NCBI RefSeq assembly: GCF_007859935.1
Contig: NZ_SJPO01000004.1
Location: 372,001-436,000 of the forward strand
Direction: 5' to 3'
From: Posidoniimonas polymericola
GTDB lineage: Bacteria; Planctomycetota; Planctomycetia; Pirellulales; Lacipirellulaceae
Length of the DNA stretch: 64,000 nt
The notes beneath the pieces were generated by a model. It was not told where the DNA came from. It did not search any database and worked only from the letters and a program-made list of their open reading frames with translations. Shown here piece by piece: positions 10,719-20,100 of the stretch. The translations under genes and the position numbers were made by a program. The first letter of the stretch is position 1; every line of letters starts with the position of its first letter.

Positions 10719-11681
10719 CTACGGCGCTAGGCGGTCGAAGATACGCTGCAGATGGTCGCCAACGTGGTGTTGCGAGAAGTGATCGAGGGCGTGCTGTCGA
10801 GCCGCGGCGCCAAGCGACTCCATCTGCTCGGGAGAACTCAACAGGCCGCGAATCGCGTCGGCCAGCTGGTCAGCGTCCGCCGGGTCGTAGACCAGCACGT
10901 TCTGGCCTGGGTCGACATACTCTGCCAGGCACGGCGCATCGGCCACAATGTTGGGCCGACCAAAGTACATGCCCTGTGTCAGACAGGCGTGGCCCGACCG
11001 AGAAGTCGCCGGCAACGGCAGGACGTGGATCTTGCTGTGGTACTGGACATTCCAGAGCACCTCTTTGGGGGCGTTCTCCAGCACCGTGACGTTCGCGGGG
11101 ACGCGGAGCCCAGCCAGGCACTCCTGGCGGACAATCGCGACGAGCCGCACCTCCGGCAGTTGCTCCATTGCCGCGAACATGGTGCGGTAGTCTCGCATGC
11201 TCGCACCGACCGCGCAAATGTAATCGCCCGCGACGGCCGGCGACGCGTCGACATCTGCGTTTTCGAAATACCAGGGAACAAACTGGATACGCCCCAGGGC
11301 GAGCTCCAGTTCTTCCGAGTACTTGCGTTGCTCGTAGCCGGAGTGAACCACCAGCATATCGATATAGGGGGCGAGCCGACGGTAGAGGTGGCGTTCCCGG
11401 AAACCCCGCTCGTAGGGAGAATGAAAACTGAACGCCAGGTGGGCTGGCCTGCCGAAGCCGTGCACCGCCCGCTGCTTGGCGACCGTCATCGTGTCGAGCG
11501 GTCCGTGGGTAACGAGCACCGATCGTTCGCCCGTTTCGCGACTCGAGCGGAACGCCTCCTTGGCCGCCTTCTTGCCCGTGTAGTAGAAGTGCCAACGCCA
11601 CTGGCGGTCTTGATTCTCAGGTTCGATCCAACGCCATCCAGGTGGCGCAAAGTCGGGAACGACAACGTGCAAATCGATCAT
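10719..11681 (-). CDS. glycosyltransferase, GT-B fold (GT4-like)
   Basis: About 320 residues. The C-terminal half has typical GT4 features: a nucleotide-sugar-binding region with ICAVGASMRDYRTM, a VTVLENAPKEVLWNVQYHS stretch, and the C-terminal GMYFGRPNIVADAPCLAEYVDPGQNVLVYDPAD, where a conserved acidic residue is normally replaced by context-dependent residues. It would transfer a sugar onto an unknown acceptor, probably for surface polysaccharide. The ATG at 11679-11681 (MIDLHVVVPDFAPPGW) opens on the first beta strand. An alternative ATG at 11763-11765 would add 28 unstructured residues. It follows the COG4091-like dehydrogenase gene on the same strand and is probably co-transcribed with it. 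Confidence 0.8.
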   Translation of the reverse strand: MIDLHVVVPDFAPPGWRWIEPENQDRQWRWHFYYTGKKAAKEAFRSSRETGERSVLVTHGPLDTMTVAKQRAVHGFGRPAHLAFSFHSPYERGFRERHLYRRLAPYIDMLVVHSGYEQRKYSEELELALGRIQFVPWYFENADVDASPAVAGDYICAVGASMRDYRTMFAAMEQLPEVRLVAIVRQECLAGLRVPANVTVLENAPKEVLWNVQYHSKIHVLPLPATSRSGHACLTQGMYFGRPNIVADAPCLAEYVDPGQNVLVYDPADADQLADAIRGLLSSPEQMESLGAAARQHALDHFSQHHVGDHLQRIFDRLAP

Positions 11682-11805
11682 GCGTACCCGGCTCGAAACA
11701 GCCGTGCTCGCGCTCGCGCGGGACTCGCCGTCGGGTTGGTGATTGGGGGCGAGGAGTTGTTGCATGGGACTGAGAAAAGTGATGTTGGGGCAGCGGGCTC
11801 TCGCA

Positions 11806-12990
11806 CTAGCTTGCGATCACTCGGGGGAGCAGCTCGTCGGTCCACAACGACGCCGCACGGCTCTCTGGCAATTCGACGTCGTCGAAATCGACAATCTGAC
11901 CTGCGTCGACCGGGCGTTTCAGCCTGGCGCCCTGCAGCAGCCCGATCGGCACGTGATCAGGACGTTCGACGGTCCTGACCGCGGAACCCCGGACCTCGAA
12001 CCCGCCAATCGCGTGGGTGAATTGAGCGCCCCGCGGCAGCGGCTTCTTGGCGATGGCCGCCACGCTGACGCGGGGAACTTCGCCGTTGTTGAGCAGCGGC
12101 GGCGCGCCGGCCGCGGTCCTCTGCAGGCTCTTGGCGACCTCGAGCCCACACAGGTGGTAGGGACGCAGCAGCAGGTACGCGGCGCCGCCCTTGGTGCGGA
12201 GCTTCTCGTACGGCCCGTAGTGCGGGAGCGTGGTGGAAACGGGGTGCTCAGCCAGCAGGAACACCCCGGGGGGGGCGGTGCTGCACTGCACGTAGTCGCT
12301 GATCGGGCGCCCCAGCTTGCGCGCCCGCTGGGCGAGGTAATCGGTCTCTTCGATGCAGCCAACCGCGCCGCCGATCAGCCCTTCTTCAGCGATCGCGGCG
12401 TCAAACGCATTGGCGCACAACGCCTGTTCGACGTGCAGCTTGGTTCCATCGGTGAAGGAGGTCGTCTCGACCAGGCTGAGCCCCTGCCGCTCGCTCCAGT
12501 ACTTCATCTCCGCGGGATCGGGGTTGTGATTCAAGAACCCCTTGATGTTGACGTACGCCAGCGGCTCGAACCCCATGCCGAGGGCCTCGTTCCGAAGGAG
12601 GGCGAGCGCCCCGGGCTGATCGCCGTCGGCCTCGCTCAGGTAGCCGAGGCCGGCGAGGTACGACCCGGTCGTGACGTGGAGCTCGGCGTTCATCGTCACG
12701 ACCTTACGCCCGGCGCGCAGCGCCCGCTCGACCACCACGGTTGCGTGGAGCGGATCGCCTGTCGATTCGAAAACAATGTCCGAGCTTTCGATCAACGCGT
12801 CGACCGACTGTGTCAGCAGTTCCGATCGAATCCCCTCGACCGAATCAAGCGGGCGACGAGTAAGCACCCGCGTGACCTCCAGGGGGTTGGCGACCGCGCA
12901 GCCAGTCGGCTTCGATCCGCGCAAATCATCGATCACCTGCAACGCCTGCTTGACGATGAAGCCGGTGCCAACAATGCCTATTCGGGCCAC
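11806..12990 (-). CDS. COG4091-type NAD(P)-dependent dehydrogenase with SAF domain
   Basis: A 394-residue protein with an N-terminal Rossmann fold (ARIGIVGTGFI) and a homoserine dehydrogenase-like middle (VFESTGDPLHATVV, VVTMNAELHVTTG). It ends in a C-terminal SAF domain (KPLPRGAQFTHAIGGFEVRG ... IGLLQGARLKRPVDAGQIV). COG4091 members are annotated as predicted homoserine dehydrogenases; SAF domains also occur in sialic-acid synthases and sugar-acid enzymes. With a glycosyltransferase directly downstream, a role in making an unusual surface sugar is more likely than in amino-acid biosynthesis (inference). The GTG at 12988-12990 was chosen because the open frame upstream is the antisense shadow of the phosphatase gene. 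Confidence 0.82.
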   Translation of the reverse strand: MARIGIVGTGFIVKQALQVIDDLRGSKPTGCAVANPLEVTRVLTRRPLDSVEGIRSELLTQSVDALIESSDIVFESTGDPLHATVVVERALRAGRKVVTMNAELHVTTGSYLAGLGYLSEADGDQPGALALLRNEALGMGFEPLAYVNIKGFLNHNPDPAEMKYWSERQGLSLVETTSFTDGTKLHVEQALCANAFDAAIAEEGLIGGAVGCIEETDYLAQRARKLGRPISDYVQCSTAPPGVFLLAEHPVSTTLPHYGPYEKLRTKGGAAYLLLRPYHLCGLEVAKSLQRTAAGAPPLLNNGEVPRVSVAAIAKKPLPRGAQFTHAIGGFEVRGSAVRTVERPDHVPIGLLQGARLKRPVDAGQIVDFDDVELPESRAASLWTDELLPRVIAS

Positions 12991-13208
12991 TGGAATCCAC
13001 TTACAAGAGCCTGCAAAAAGGGGGCCGCCACTCGATTGAGTGGAGCCGACACGCTGCTCTAGAATAACCGGGAAAGTCGCGGTTACCAGTACCTCGCCCG
13101 CGCCGCGAAAAAAAGTAGGGCGACGAAAATTGTCTAGGCGAGGGCCCTGAAAGCCAATTTCCAGCGGCACGGGGCGTCGGGGCGCCCTCCCGCCGGCCTC
13201 CTCCCTCC

Positions 13209-14861
13209 CTACGGGGCTGGCTCGGGCGAGGCGGCCCGTACCGTGATCGGCCAGCCGGTGAACTGCTTGGCGTCCGGTGCCGCGACGTCCGCGACGCGGG
13301 GCCAGCACTCGAAGGTGACGGTCTGGGCCTGCTTGTCGAACCGCACCAGGCCGTAGCCGCCGCCGAACGACGGCGAGTCGGGGTTGGCGTAGGCGTGCAT
13401 CGTGATGCGGTTGTCGAAGCCGTCGCGGTAGTCGCCGGTCCAGGGGAGCGGGTTCCGCGGGTCGTGGTTCTCGCCGGCGGCGCCCCCCTCGGGGCTCCAC
13501 CAGCGGCTGTAGTAGTTGTTGACGATCGCCGGCACGACGAACGCCCAGGGGCCGTCGCGGTACTCGTCGATGCCGTGCTGCACGACCGTGCCTAGGTGCT
13601 GGTCGCCGCCGATGTGCACGGCTCCGGCCCGCTGGATCAGCCGCAGCGCCGCGTCGCGGCCGGCCTGGGGCCAGCCATTCGAGTCGAGGTCGGCGTGCAG
13701 CCGATTGTTCTTGCCGCCGTGGATGTGGGCGGCGCCGCAGAAGCCGGTCTGCGACAGCACCGCCTTCATGGCGACGCCGTCGCGGTCGCCGGCCCACTGC
13801 TCGAGGAACGCCAGCTGCCGCTCGCCGAGCAGCTCGAGGCCCGGCAGGTTGATCGACTGCGGGTCGTAGTCGGGGCTCTGGATGTGGTCGGGCCGCGGTC
13901 CCTGCTGCGGGATCTTGCCGGCCGGGCCGGACTTGAACTTGCGGTCCTCGAGGATCGCGAAGTCGACGCCCCCCAGCTTGAGCCGCGTGAAGTAGACGCC
14001 GATCCCCTGCCCCACCGGCGCGGGGTCGACCGGGTCGGGCAGGTGCGCGGTCTGCTGCCGCTCAACCATCTTCACGTAGTCGGCGTCGAGCAAATAGCCG
14101 CCGTCCGCCGCGCCCGGCAGCTTGGCCTGCTTGCCCGACTCGCCCCACAGGTTCGGCTGCCCGACGTCGTGGTCGTCGGGGATGGTGATGCAGGGGCGGT
14201 CGCGGAGCACGTCGCGGAACTGGCGCCCCCAGGCGAGCCAGGCGGCGGTGTGCTCGCGGTGGTCGTACGACTGGTCGCCGGCGAAGAACAACAGGTCGGG
14301 GTCCTGGTGCAGCAGGTTGGCGACCATCCGCGCGCGGCCGCCGCGGTCCTTGTTCGAGTTGCACGACAGCGCGGCGAGCACCACCTCACGCTGGTCGCCG
14401 GGGTCGCGCCGGATCGCCCCCTCGAACACCGCGTCGTCGCCGTGCCGCAGCCGGTACGCGGCCGTGTGTGAGGCGTCCCAGTCCTCGACGCGGAAGCTCG
14501 TGGACCAACCGATGTCGTTGACCTCCTGCCGCGCGGCCTCGCGCCACTCGCCATTGCGTTGGAACTCGAGCCGCACGGAACGGGTTTCTTCCGGGTACAG
14601 CGGGTAGAGCTGCGCCGAGAGCTTCAGCACTCCGTCGGCCACCGTGTACAGGCCAAACGCCACCACCTGATCCCGCGGCACGTCCATCTTGTGGATCTTC
14701 GAAGGCGGGCGGTTCCACCAGTCGTTGGTGGCGAGCGTGTCGACGCCCTCGAACGGCGCGGCGACCGGCGGTTCGCCGTGCGCCGTTTTTGCTGCAACGG
14801 GCGCGGCCGGGCAGTGACTAGTTAGGAAACCGAGGACAAGCAGCAAGACACGGGTGGGCAT
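13209..14861 (-). CDS. PhoD-like alkaline phosphatase family protein
   Basis: A 550-residue exported protein with an N-terminal signal peptide. The metallophosphoesterase motifs are in PhoD order: ALSCNSNK, FFAGDQSYDHRE with metal-ligand Asp, TIPDDHDVGQPN, and HIGGDQHLGT near residue 410. PhoD enzymes are Ca/Fe-dependent phosphodiesterases or phosphomonoesterases that scavenge phosphate outside the membrane. The N-terminal 100 residues resemble the PhoD beta-sandwich domain. The natural substrate is unknown. No Pho-box is obvious upstream. The ATG at 14859-14861 directly precedes the signal peptide. Confidence 0.87.
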   Translation of the reverse strand: MPTRVLLLVLGFLTSHCPAAPVAAKTAHGEPPVAAPFEGVDTLATNDWWNRPPSKIHKMDVPRDQVVAFGLYTVADGVLKLSAQLYPLYPEETRSVRLEFQRNGEWREAARQEVNDIGWSTSFRVEDWDASHTAAYRLRHGDDAVFEGAIRRDPGDQREVVLAALSCNSNKDRGGRARMVANLLHQDPDLLFFAGDQSYDHREHTAAWLAWGRQFRDVLRDRPCITIPDDHDVGQPNLWGESGKQAKLPGAADGGYLLDADYVKMVERQQTAHLPDPVDPAPVGQGIGVYFTRLKLGGVDFAILEDRKFKSGPAGKIPQQGPRPDHIQSPDYDPQSINLPGLELLGERQLAFLEQWAGDRDGVAMKAVLSQTGFCGAAHIHGGKNNRLHADLDSNGWPQAGRDAALRLIQRAGAVHIGGDQHLGTVVQHGIDEYRDGPWAFVVPAIVNNYYSRWWSPEGGAAGENHDPRNPLPWTGDYRDGFDNRITMHAYANPDSPSFGGGYGLVRFDKQAQTVTFECWPRVADVAAPDAKQFTGWPITVRAASPEPAP

Positions 14862-14953
14862 TGAGGGGAACTCCCAGAGAAGCGACGTCGGACACTGCCC
14901 AGTCAGTCCGTACGCAGAAGGTCGCGCAGGCCGGCCGACGGTGTGCCTCTGTT

Positions 14954-15973
14954 TTACTCTGGCGGCGCGGCTCGTTCCACCATGTCGCCGCCGTGACGAC
15001 CGGCAGACCAGGTTTCGCAGGGCTCAATGCGATAAGGAACGCCGCGTTTGAACTGCTCAGCAACACAAGCAACCTTCGCCTTTTCTGCCTCGGGCGTTAG
15101 CTCCAAAGCGGTCTCGGCGTGGCGGATTGCGGATTCGAAGTCTCCCACTTCAGCGTAGGCTGCCGCTAGTACGCTAATCGTCGCCCAATTCTCCCAGCCG
15201 GTCTGAACACACACACGGAGCGCGTTCGCTACCGCCTTCTCGCCGTCGCGGATCGAGGCGTCCGGGCAGCATGCCTGCAGCCGCGCAACCATATAGGCAG
15301 CGCTAAAGTCACTCTCATTGAGCTGGTTTGCTTCCACATATGCGTCGTATGCTTCGGACCAATTTTCAAGGCTTTCGTAGCACACACCTCGGCAGTGGGC
15401 GCAGAAACCCTCTCCGCCCGGGTAGGGAGTCGAGGACGTGAGGTCCTGAATCGCTTCAGACCAGTTCTGCAGCGACGTCCGCAAGCAGCCGCGGAGTGCT
15501 TGGGCGTCGTCGATTCGTGGGTCGAGGGCGATCGCACGTGAGAGGTCGGACTCGGCCTCTTGCAGATCACCGACGTGCCATTTCGAGACGCCGCGGTTCC
15601 GCCAATTCTCTGGGAGGTTCGGATTCAGACGCAGCGCCTCGTCGAGCAGCGGGATCGCAATGTCGTGACGTTCAGCGACCATCAGTTCGGCCGCATGATG
15701 CGACAACCCCCACACCACCCAATCCCGACCGCAGAGAAGCCGCAGCATCCAAAGCCTGCCGCGTGCGAAGCAGGGCGCCACCAGGCGTAGCGCCAGACTC
15801 ATGCGGAAGTACCAGACGCCCCATCTCCACGCCCATAGGATCGCCCAGAAAACCACGCCCCAGCCCAGCAGCACCAGCAGTGCCCCATCGGCGAACGAAG
15901 CGACCACCGCGATCACGGTGCTGAAAATCAGCAGGTCAAGGACCGAGAACTGAAAAGCCGGGCGGGCAGCCAA
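14954..15973 (-). CDS. TPR-repeat membrane protein
   Basis: A 339-residue protein with two or three membrane segments at its N-terminus (VLDLLIFSTVIAVVASF and LLVLLGWGVVFWAILWAW) and then tetratricopeptide repeats. Examples are AIPLLDEALRLNPNLPENW, AESDLSRAIALDPRIDDAQ, AIRHAETALELTPEAEKAK and a YDAYVEANQLNESD repeat. TPRs bind other proteins; the partner is unknown. The start is TTG at 15971-15973, the first possible start in the frame, so the exact start is uncertain. It lies 60 bp downstream of the Gln-rich exported protein on the same strand and may be part of that transcript. Its codon use is less GC-biased than its neighbours. Confidence 0.75.
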   Translation of the reverse strand: MAARPAFQFSVLDLLIFSTVIAVVASFADGALLVLLGWGVVFWAILWAWRWGVWYFRMSLALRLVAPCFARGRLWMLRLLCGRDWVVWGLSHHAAELMVAERHDIAIPLLDEALRLNPNLPENWRNRGVSKWHVGDLQEAESDLSRAIALDPRIDDAQALRGCLRTSLQNWSEAIQDLTSSTPYPGGEGFCAHCRGVCYESLENWSEAYDAYVEANQLNESDFSAAYMVARLQACCPDASIRDGEKAVANALRVCVQTGWENWATISVLAAAYAEVGDFESAIRHAETALELTPEAEKAKVACVAEQFKRGVPYRIEPCETWSAGRHGGDMVERAAPPE

Positions 15974-16033
15974 CTTGGACTCTCGGTCGCAGGGAAGGCG
16001 TCAGCGGTTCACTTGCGTGGGCGGGATAAACAG

Positions 16034-16867
16034 CTACCTTCCCGCTTCTTCCTCCGCCAACCGCTGGTAGTACCGCTCGATCTCCTCGCGGTACTGCGGC
16101 AGGAACTCGTCGGACGAGCCCTGCATCATCTGCTCGCGCAGCCGCTGCGGCAGGTGGCCCCAGACCTCCTTCATCAGCTCCTCGGACGAGCGCCCGCTGG
16201 CGGCCTCGCCGGCCGACGAGTCGAGGCGTTTGGTCGAGTCGCCCGCGGCGTTCTGCGCGGTCGACTGGCTCGGCTTGCCCTGGCCCGGCTTCGGCTCGCC
16301 CGGCTTCGGCTTCGACTCGGACTGCTGCGACGGCTTCGGCTGGCTCCGCTTGCTCTGTTGCGAATCGTTCGGCTTGGGGTTGTTGCACTGGCCCCCCTGA
16401 CACTGCTTCTCCATCTTCGCGATCAGCACGTCCAGGTCGCTGACGATCTGCTCCTGCACCTCCTTCGTGCCCTGGTCGAGGCGGTCGATCAGCTCCGACG
16501 CCTGGCCCATGCTCTCTTGCACACGGGCGAGCGGGTCCTCGCCCGGCTTGCCGACGTCCTCGCCGACGATCGGCGCCTGTGGCTTGCCGTCGAGGTTGTC
16601 TTGCAGCAGCTTGTCGAGCACCTGGCGGTCGGGGACGAGGCCGGGGTTCCGCGGCGGCGCCTGCCGCTGGTCGGCGGCCGGCGGCGGCGTGAGCAGGTCG
16701 TCGAGGCCCTGGGTCAGGCCCGGCGCGCCGCCGTACTCCGTGCCGGCAACGGCGTTGCCAACGAGCAGGGTTAGCACCGCGAGCGATGAAAGAAGCCCCC
16801 CTGCGCGAGAGCACGGAGAGCTTGAATAGGGGACTGGCTCGCGCCCCCAGCACAGGTCTCGGGTCAT
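16034..16867 (-). CDS. exported Gln/Lys/Ser-rich coiled-coil protein, last gene of the Bat-like operon
   Basis: About 277 residues: a hydrophobic segment (LLSSLAVLTLLVGNAVAG) acting as a signal peptide, then a charged helical part and a low-complexity Pro/Lys/Ser/Gln linker near the middle (QPKPSQQSESKPKPGEPKPG). It ends in a helical region with ELMKEVWGHLPQRLREQM. It follows the large DUF4175-like gene and, like that protein, is Gln-rich, suggesting a partner. No family is recognised. The first roughly 16 codons, including the ATG at 16865-16867, fall inside a repeat element (copy at 16820-17027), so the true start is doubtful: the gene may have been truncated and re-fused to the repeat. Confidence 0.6.
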   Translation of the reverse strand: MTRDLCWGREPVPYSSSPCSRAGGLLSSLAVLTLLVGNAVAGTEYGGAPGLTQGLDDLLTPPPAADQRQAPPRNPGLVPDRQVLDKLLQDNLDGKPQAPIVGEDVGKPGEDPLARVQESMGQASELIDRLDQGTKEVQEQIVSDLDVLIAKMEKQCQGGQCNNPKPNDSQQSKRSQPKPSQQSESKPKPGEPKPGQGKPSQSTAQNAAGDSTKRLDSSAGEAASGRSSEELMKEVWGHLPQRLREQMMQGSSDEFLPQYREEIERYYQRLAEEEAGR

Positions 16868-17027
16868 GTGAAACGCGAGCGGTCGCGTGCCTGTCCCCTT
16901 TTCAAGCGCAGCTTCAGGGTTGGGCAGACCGCCCGAGTGGTCCGTCGAAAAAAGGGGACAGGCACGACGCGGCGTGGAGGGCCAAGACTGCGCGCCGGCT
17001 CGACGCGTCGAGCCAGTCCCCGTTTTT
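16820..17027. repeat. four-block nested palindromic repeat, copy A
   Basis: Four conserved blocks in order. Block a is GGGGACTGGCTCG at 16820-16843, and block b is CGTGCCTGTCCCC with TTTTCAAGC at 16879-16908. Block b' (GGGGACAGGCACG) is at 16946-16972, and block a' (GAGCCAGTCCCC) is at 17008-17027. Block a pairs with a' and b with b', and a and b are themselves similar, so the transcript could fold in more than one way. Copy B at 58560-58774 has the same blocks and spacing with divergent spacers. This looks like a non-autonomous mobile or REPIN-type element. Confidence 0.7.
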
Positions 17028-17089
17028 CGCCTTGCGTGGCTCGGTTTGGTGGTCGAGGCCAAACATCCCCTAACGCACCCCCACCCTAG

Positions 17090-17110
17090 CCCTCTCCCGG
17101 AGGGGGAGGG
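17090..17110. repeat. C-rich/G-rich hairpin unit
   Basis: CCCTCTCCCGG next to AGGGGGAGGG forms a short near-palindrome, of the same type as the pair at 20821-20871. It lies between the DUF4175-like gene and the downstream Gln-rich gene. Confidence 0.45.
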
Positions 17111-17135
17111 AACACGACTGGCGATTTGATTGCTA

Positions 17136-20100
17136 TTACGTCGCGTCATCGGGCAGTTCTCCTGGGTTGGTCTGCCGTTCATTCATACGCTCAATCAGCT
17201 CTTGGACAAGCTCGCCGAGCCGCTGCTGCCGGCCGGACAGGTCGTCGGCCTGGCGGCGGGCGGCGGCCGGCTCGATGCGGCGGTCGGCCGCCTCGGCCTC
17301 GAGCGACCGGGTCTGGGCGTTCACGTCGAGCTGCATCAATCGTAGCATCTTTAGCTCGGCGACATCGATCGGCGAGGGGGGCGGCTGCTGGCCTTGCTGG
17401 CCCTGGCCTTGCCCGCCGCCTTGCTGCTGCTCCTCCTCTTCGTCTTCGGGCGGATTCATCTGCAGCGCGTCGGACACGTGTTTGAGCCGCTGCAGCGCCG
17501 CGTATTGCCGCTGCTGGGTCGGCCGGTCGACCTGGTCGGCCTCAAGCCGCTCGATCGCCTGGTCCATGTCACTGACGGCGCCGCGGAGGGCGAGCTCGAA
17601 CACCTCGCGTTCCGCCACGTTGCGGCGGGCAACCTCGATGTCCTCGCGGAGGTCGGTCTGGCCGGCGGCAAGCTCGTCGACGGTCGCTTCAAAATCCTTG
17701 CCGGCGGCGCCCGCCTGGGCTTCCTGGTCGGCGCCGACGGTCCCCTCGAGCAGCTTGATCTGCCGCTCGATGTACGCCGGCAGCCGACCCGCCAGACGGT
17801 CGAGAACGCGGAGCGCCTGGGCCAGCTCCTGCCGCTCGATTTCCTGCTGCAGCTGCTCCTGCGCCTTCTTGAGTTGCTCCTGGGCGTCGGCCAGCTTCTG
17901 CTCGCCCGACTCGCCCTGACGCGACTGCTCGGCCGACTGCTCCATGCTCTGCGCGCCCTGCTGCGTGCTCTCGCCGGAGGGCTGCGCGCCGAGGCGGTCG
18001 AGCTTGCGGCCCATCCGCTCGGTCTGGTCGGCCAGCTTCTGGCGGTCGCGTTGCTGGCCCGGCTTGTCGGCGTCCTGCTGCAGATTGTCGAGCTTCTCCT
18101 GCAGCTCGGCCAGCTTCTCCTGCGCCTTGCGGAGCTGCTCGACCAGCTCCTTCGGGTCGGACGACGCGCGGTCGCGGAGGGTCTCGAGCATGTTCCGCAT
18201 GTCGTCGGCGGCCGACTCCTGCTCGCCCGCCGAGCGGCCGAGCTGACCGGCGCCGAGCTGCCGCTCCGCCTCCTGCAGCTTGCCCCGCGTGGCGTTGTCC
18301 TGCGACTCGGCCAAAGCGTCGGCCAGCGCCTGGGCCGCGTCGGACGGCTCACCCCCCTGCCCTTCCGACGGCGCACCCTGAGATTGGGACTGGTCGGCCG
18401 CCTTCCGCATCGCGTCCTGCAGCTTGCCAAACCGCTTGGCGATCTCGGCCTGCGCGGCCCGCAGCTTGGCCCGCGCGGCGGCCCGCTCGGGCGTCTGCCG
18501 CCCGGCCGCGGCGGCCCGGGCCGCCTCCTTGCTGGTCTCGTCGCGGAGCTCACGCTGCTCGCGTTCCAGCTCGCTCAGCTCCTGGGCGAACCGCTGGTAG
18601 TCGGACCAGTTGGACATCCGCTCGACCATCTGCTCGAGCGACTCGATCGCGCGGTCCTGCTGCCCGGCGGCGCCGGCGAGCGACTCGTTGACGCTCGCTT
18701 CGGCCTCCTTGTTGGGCTGATTGTCCGCTTGGCCGGCGGCCTCCTCGGCGGCGCGTCGCGCGGCGGCCAGCTCGCGGCCGGCCGAGGCGAGCGGCCCGTC
18801 GGCCAGCCGGCGGAGCTCGTCCCGCAGCGACTCGAGCTGCTGCTCGAGCTCGGGCTGGTCCTGGCGGTTGCGTCGCAGCTCGCTCAGCAGCTCCCCCGCG
18901 CGGGCGGCGGCGCCGCGGCGTTCGTCCGACACGCCCTGGTTGATGCGGAGCTGCTCGAAGCCGAGCGCCGAGAGCCGGTCGAGGGTCTGCGGCGTGGTGC
19001 GGGGGCTCGCCTCGCGGTCGATGCCGAGCTCGCCGGCGGCAACGCGGGCCTCGCGCTGCTCGGTCAGCAACCGGCTGAGGTCCTGCACCAGGTCCGACTG
19101 CATGTCGGCCAGGCGGGACTCGAACTCCTCGTCGGAGATGATCACGATCCGCCGCGGGACGCTCGTCGCGCCGACGCCGGGGCGGAAGTCGGTCGCCTCG
19201 ACCGAGATCAGCACGCGGTCGCCCGGCTCCAGGCCCAGGCCCTCGAGCTCGAAGTCGTGGGCCAGCTCGCGGGAATCGGCCGGCGCGTCCCACGGCAGCG
19301 AGTCGAGGTGCGGCGGCGCCTCGGGGCCGGTGTAGATCGCGATCCGCTCGGCCGGCTGTTCTGGCTGTTTGTCGGCAGGCTGCTGTGCGGGCCCGTCGTT
19401 TTGCTCGTCGTCCGGCTCGAATTGGGCGAGCGGATCGGTCTCTACCTCGCGACGCCAAAGCAGCTCGGCCCTGGCGATCGCCAGGTTGTCCTCGGCCAGC
19501 ACCCGCACCGGCACCACCGCTCGGCTGGTGACCAGCGCCTCGCCAGTCGGCTCGATCCACTCGACCGACGGCGGCGTGTCGGGCTCGACCCGCAGCAACC
19601 GCGGCTTGCTTTGCCCCCGCAGGCCATCGCGGCTGGTGATGCGGAGCCGGTAGCTAACTGCCAGCGGGCTAGATCCCGTCGTGGCGGGAACCCACGCATC
19701 TGGCAGCGCGGCCAACGTTTGTTCGGTAACCTCCAGCGGCAGCTCTTCTTGCTCGCCGTCGATCCGCACCAGGAGCTCCGCCGACTCAATCGGCTCTTCG
19801 GCCACTGCTTCGAGGCTGATCCGCGATCCTTCCAGCACGCGGTCCTCGTCGCGGAGCGTCCGCGGGTCGAGGCCCGTGTAGTCGGGCGGCGTGGCGTCGA
19901 GCGTGAGGCCGCTAACCTGCGGCGGGTCGACCACCTCGACCTCGCGCCACGGCATCGTGTCGTCGTCGCCGCCGGTGACGCGGAAGGCGAATGCCTGGCG
20001 GACGTTCTCGCGGAGCAGCGTGACGGCGTCGCCGGCGGCGGGGAGCGGCTGCTCCTCGAGCCGCGTCTTGCCGCCGACGCGGGTGCGGTACTGCACCCGC

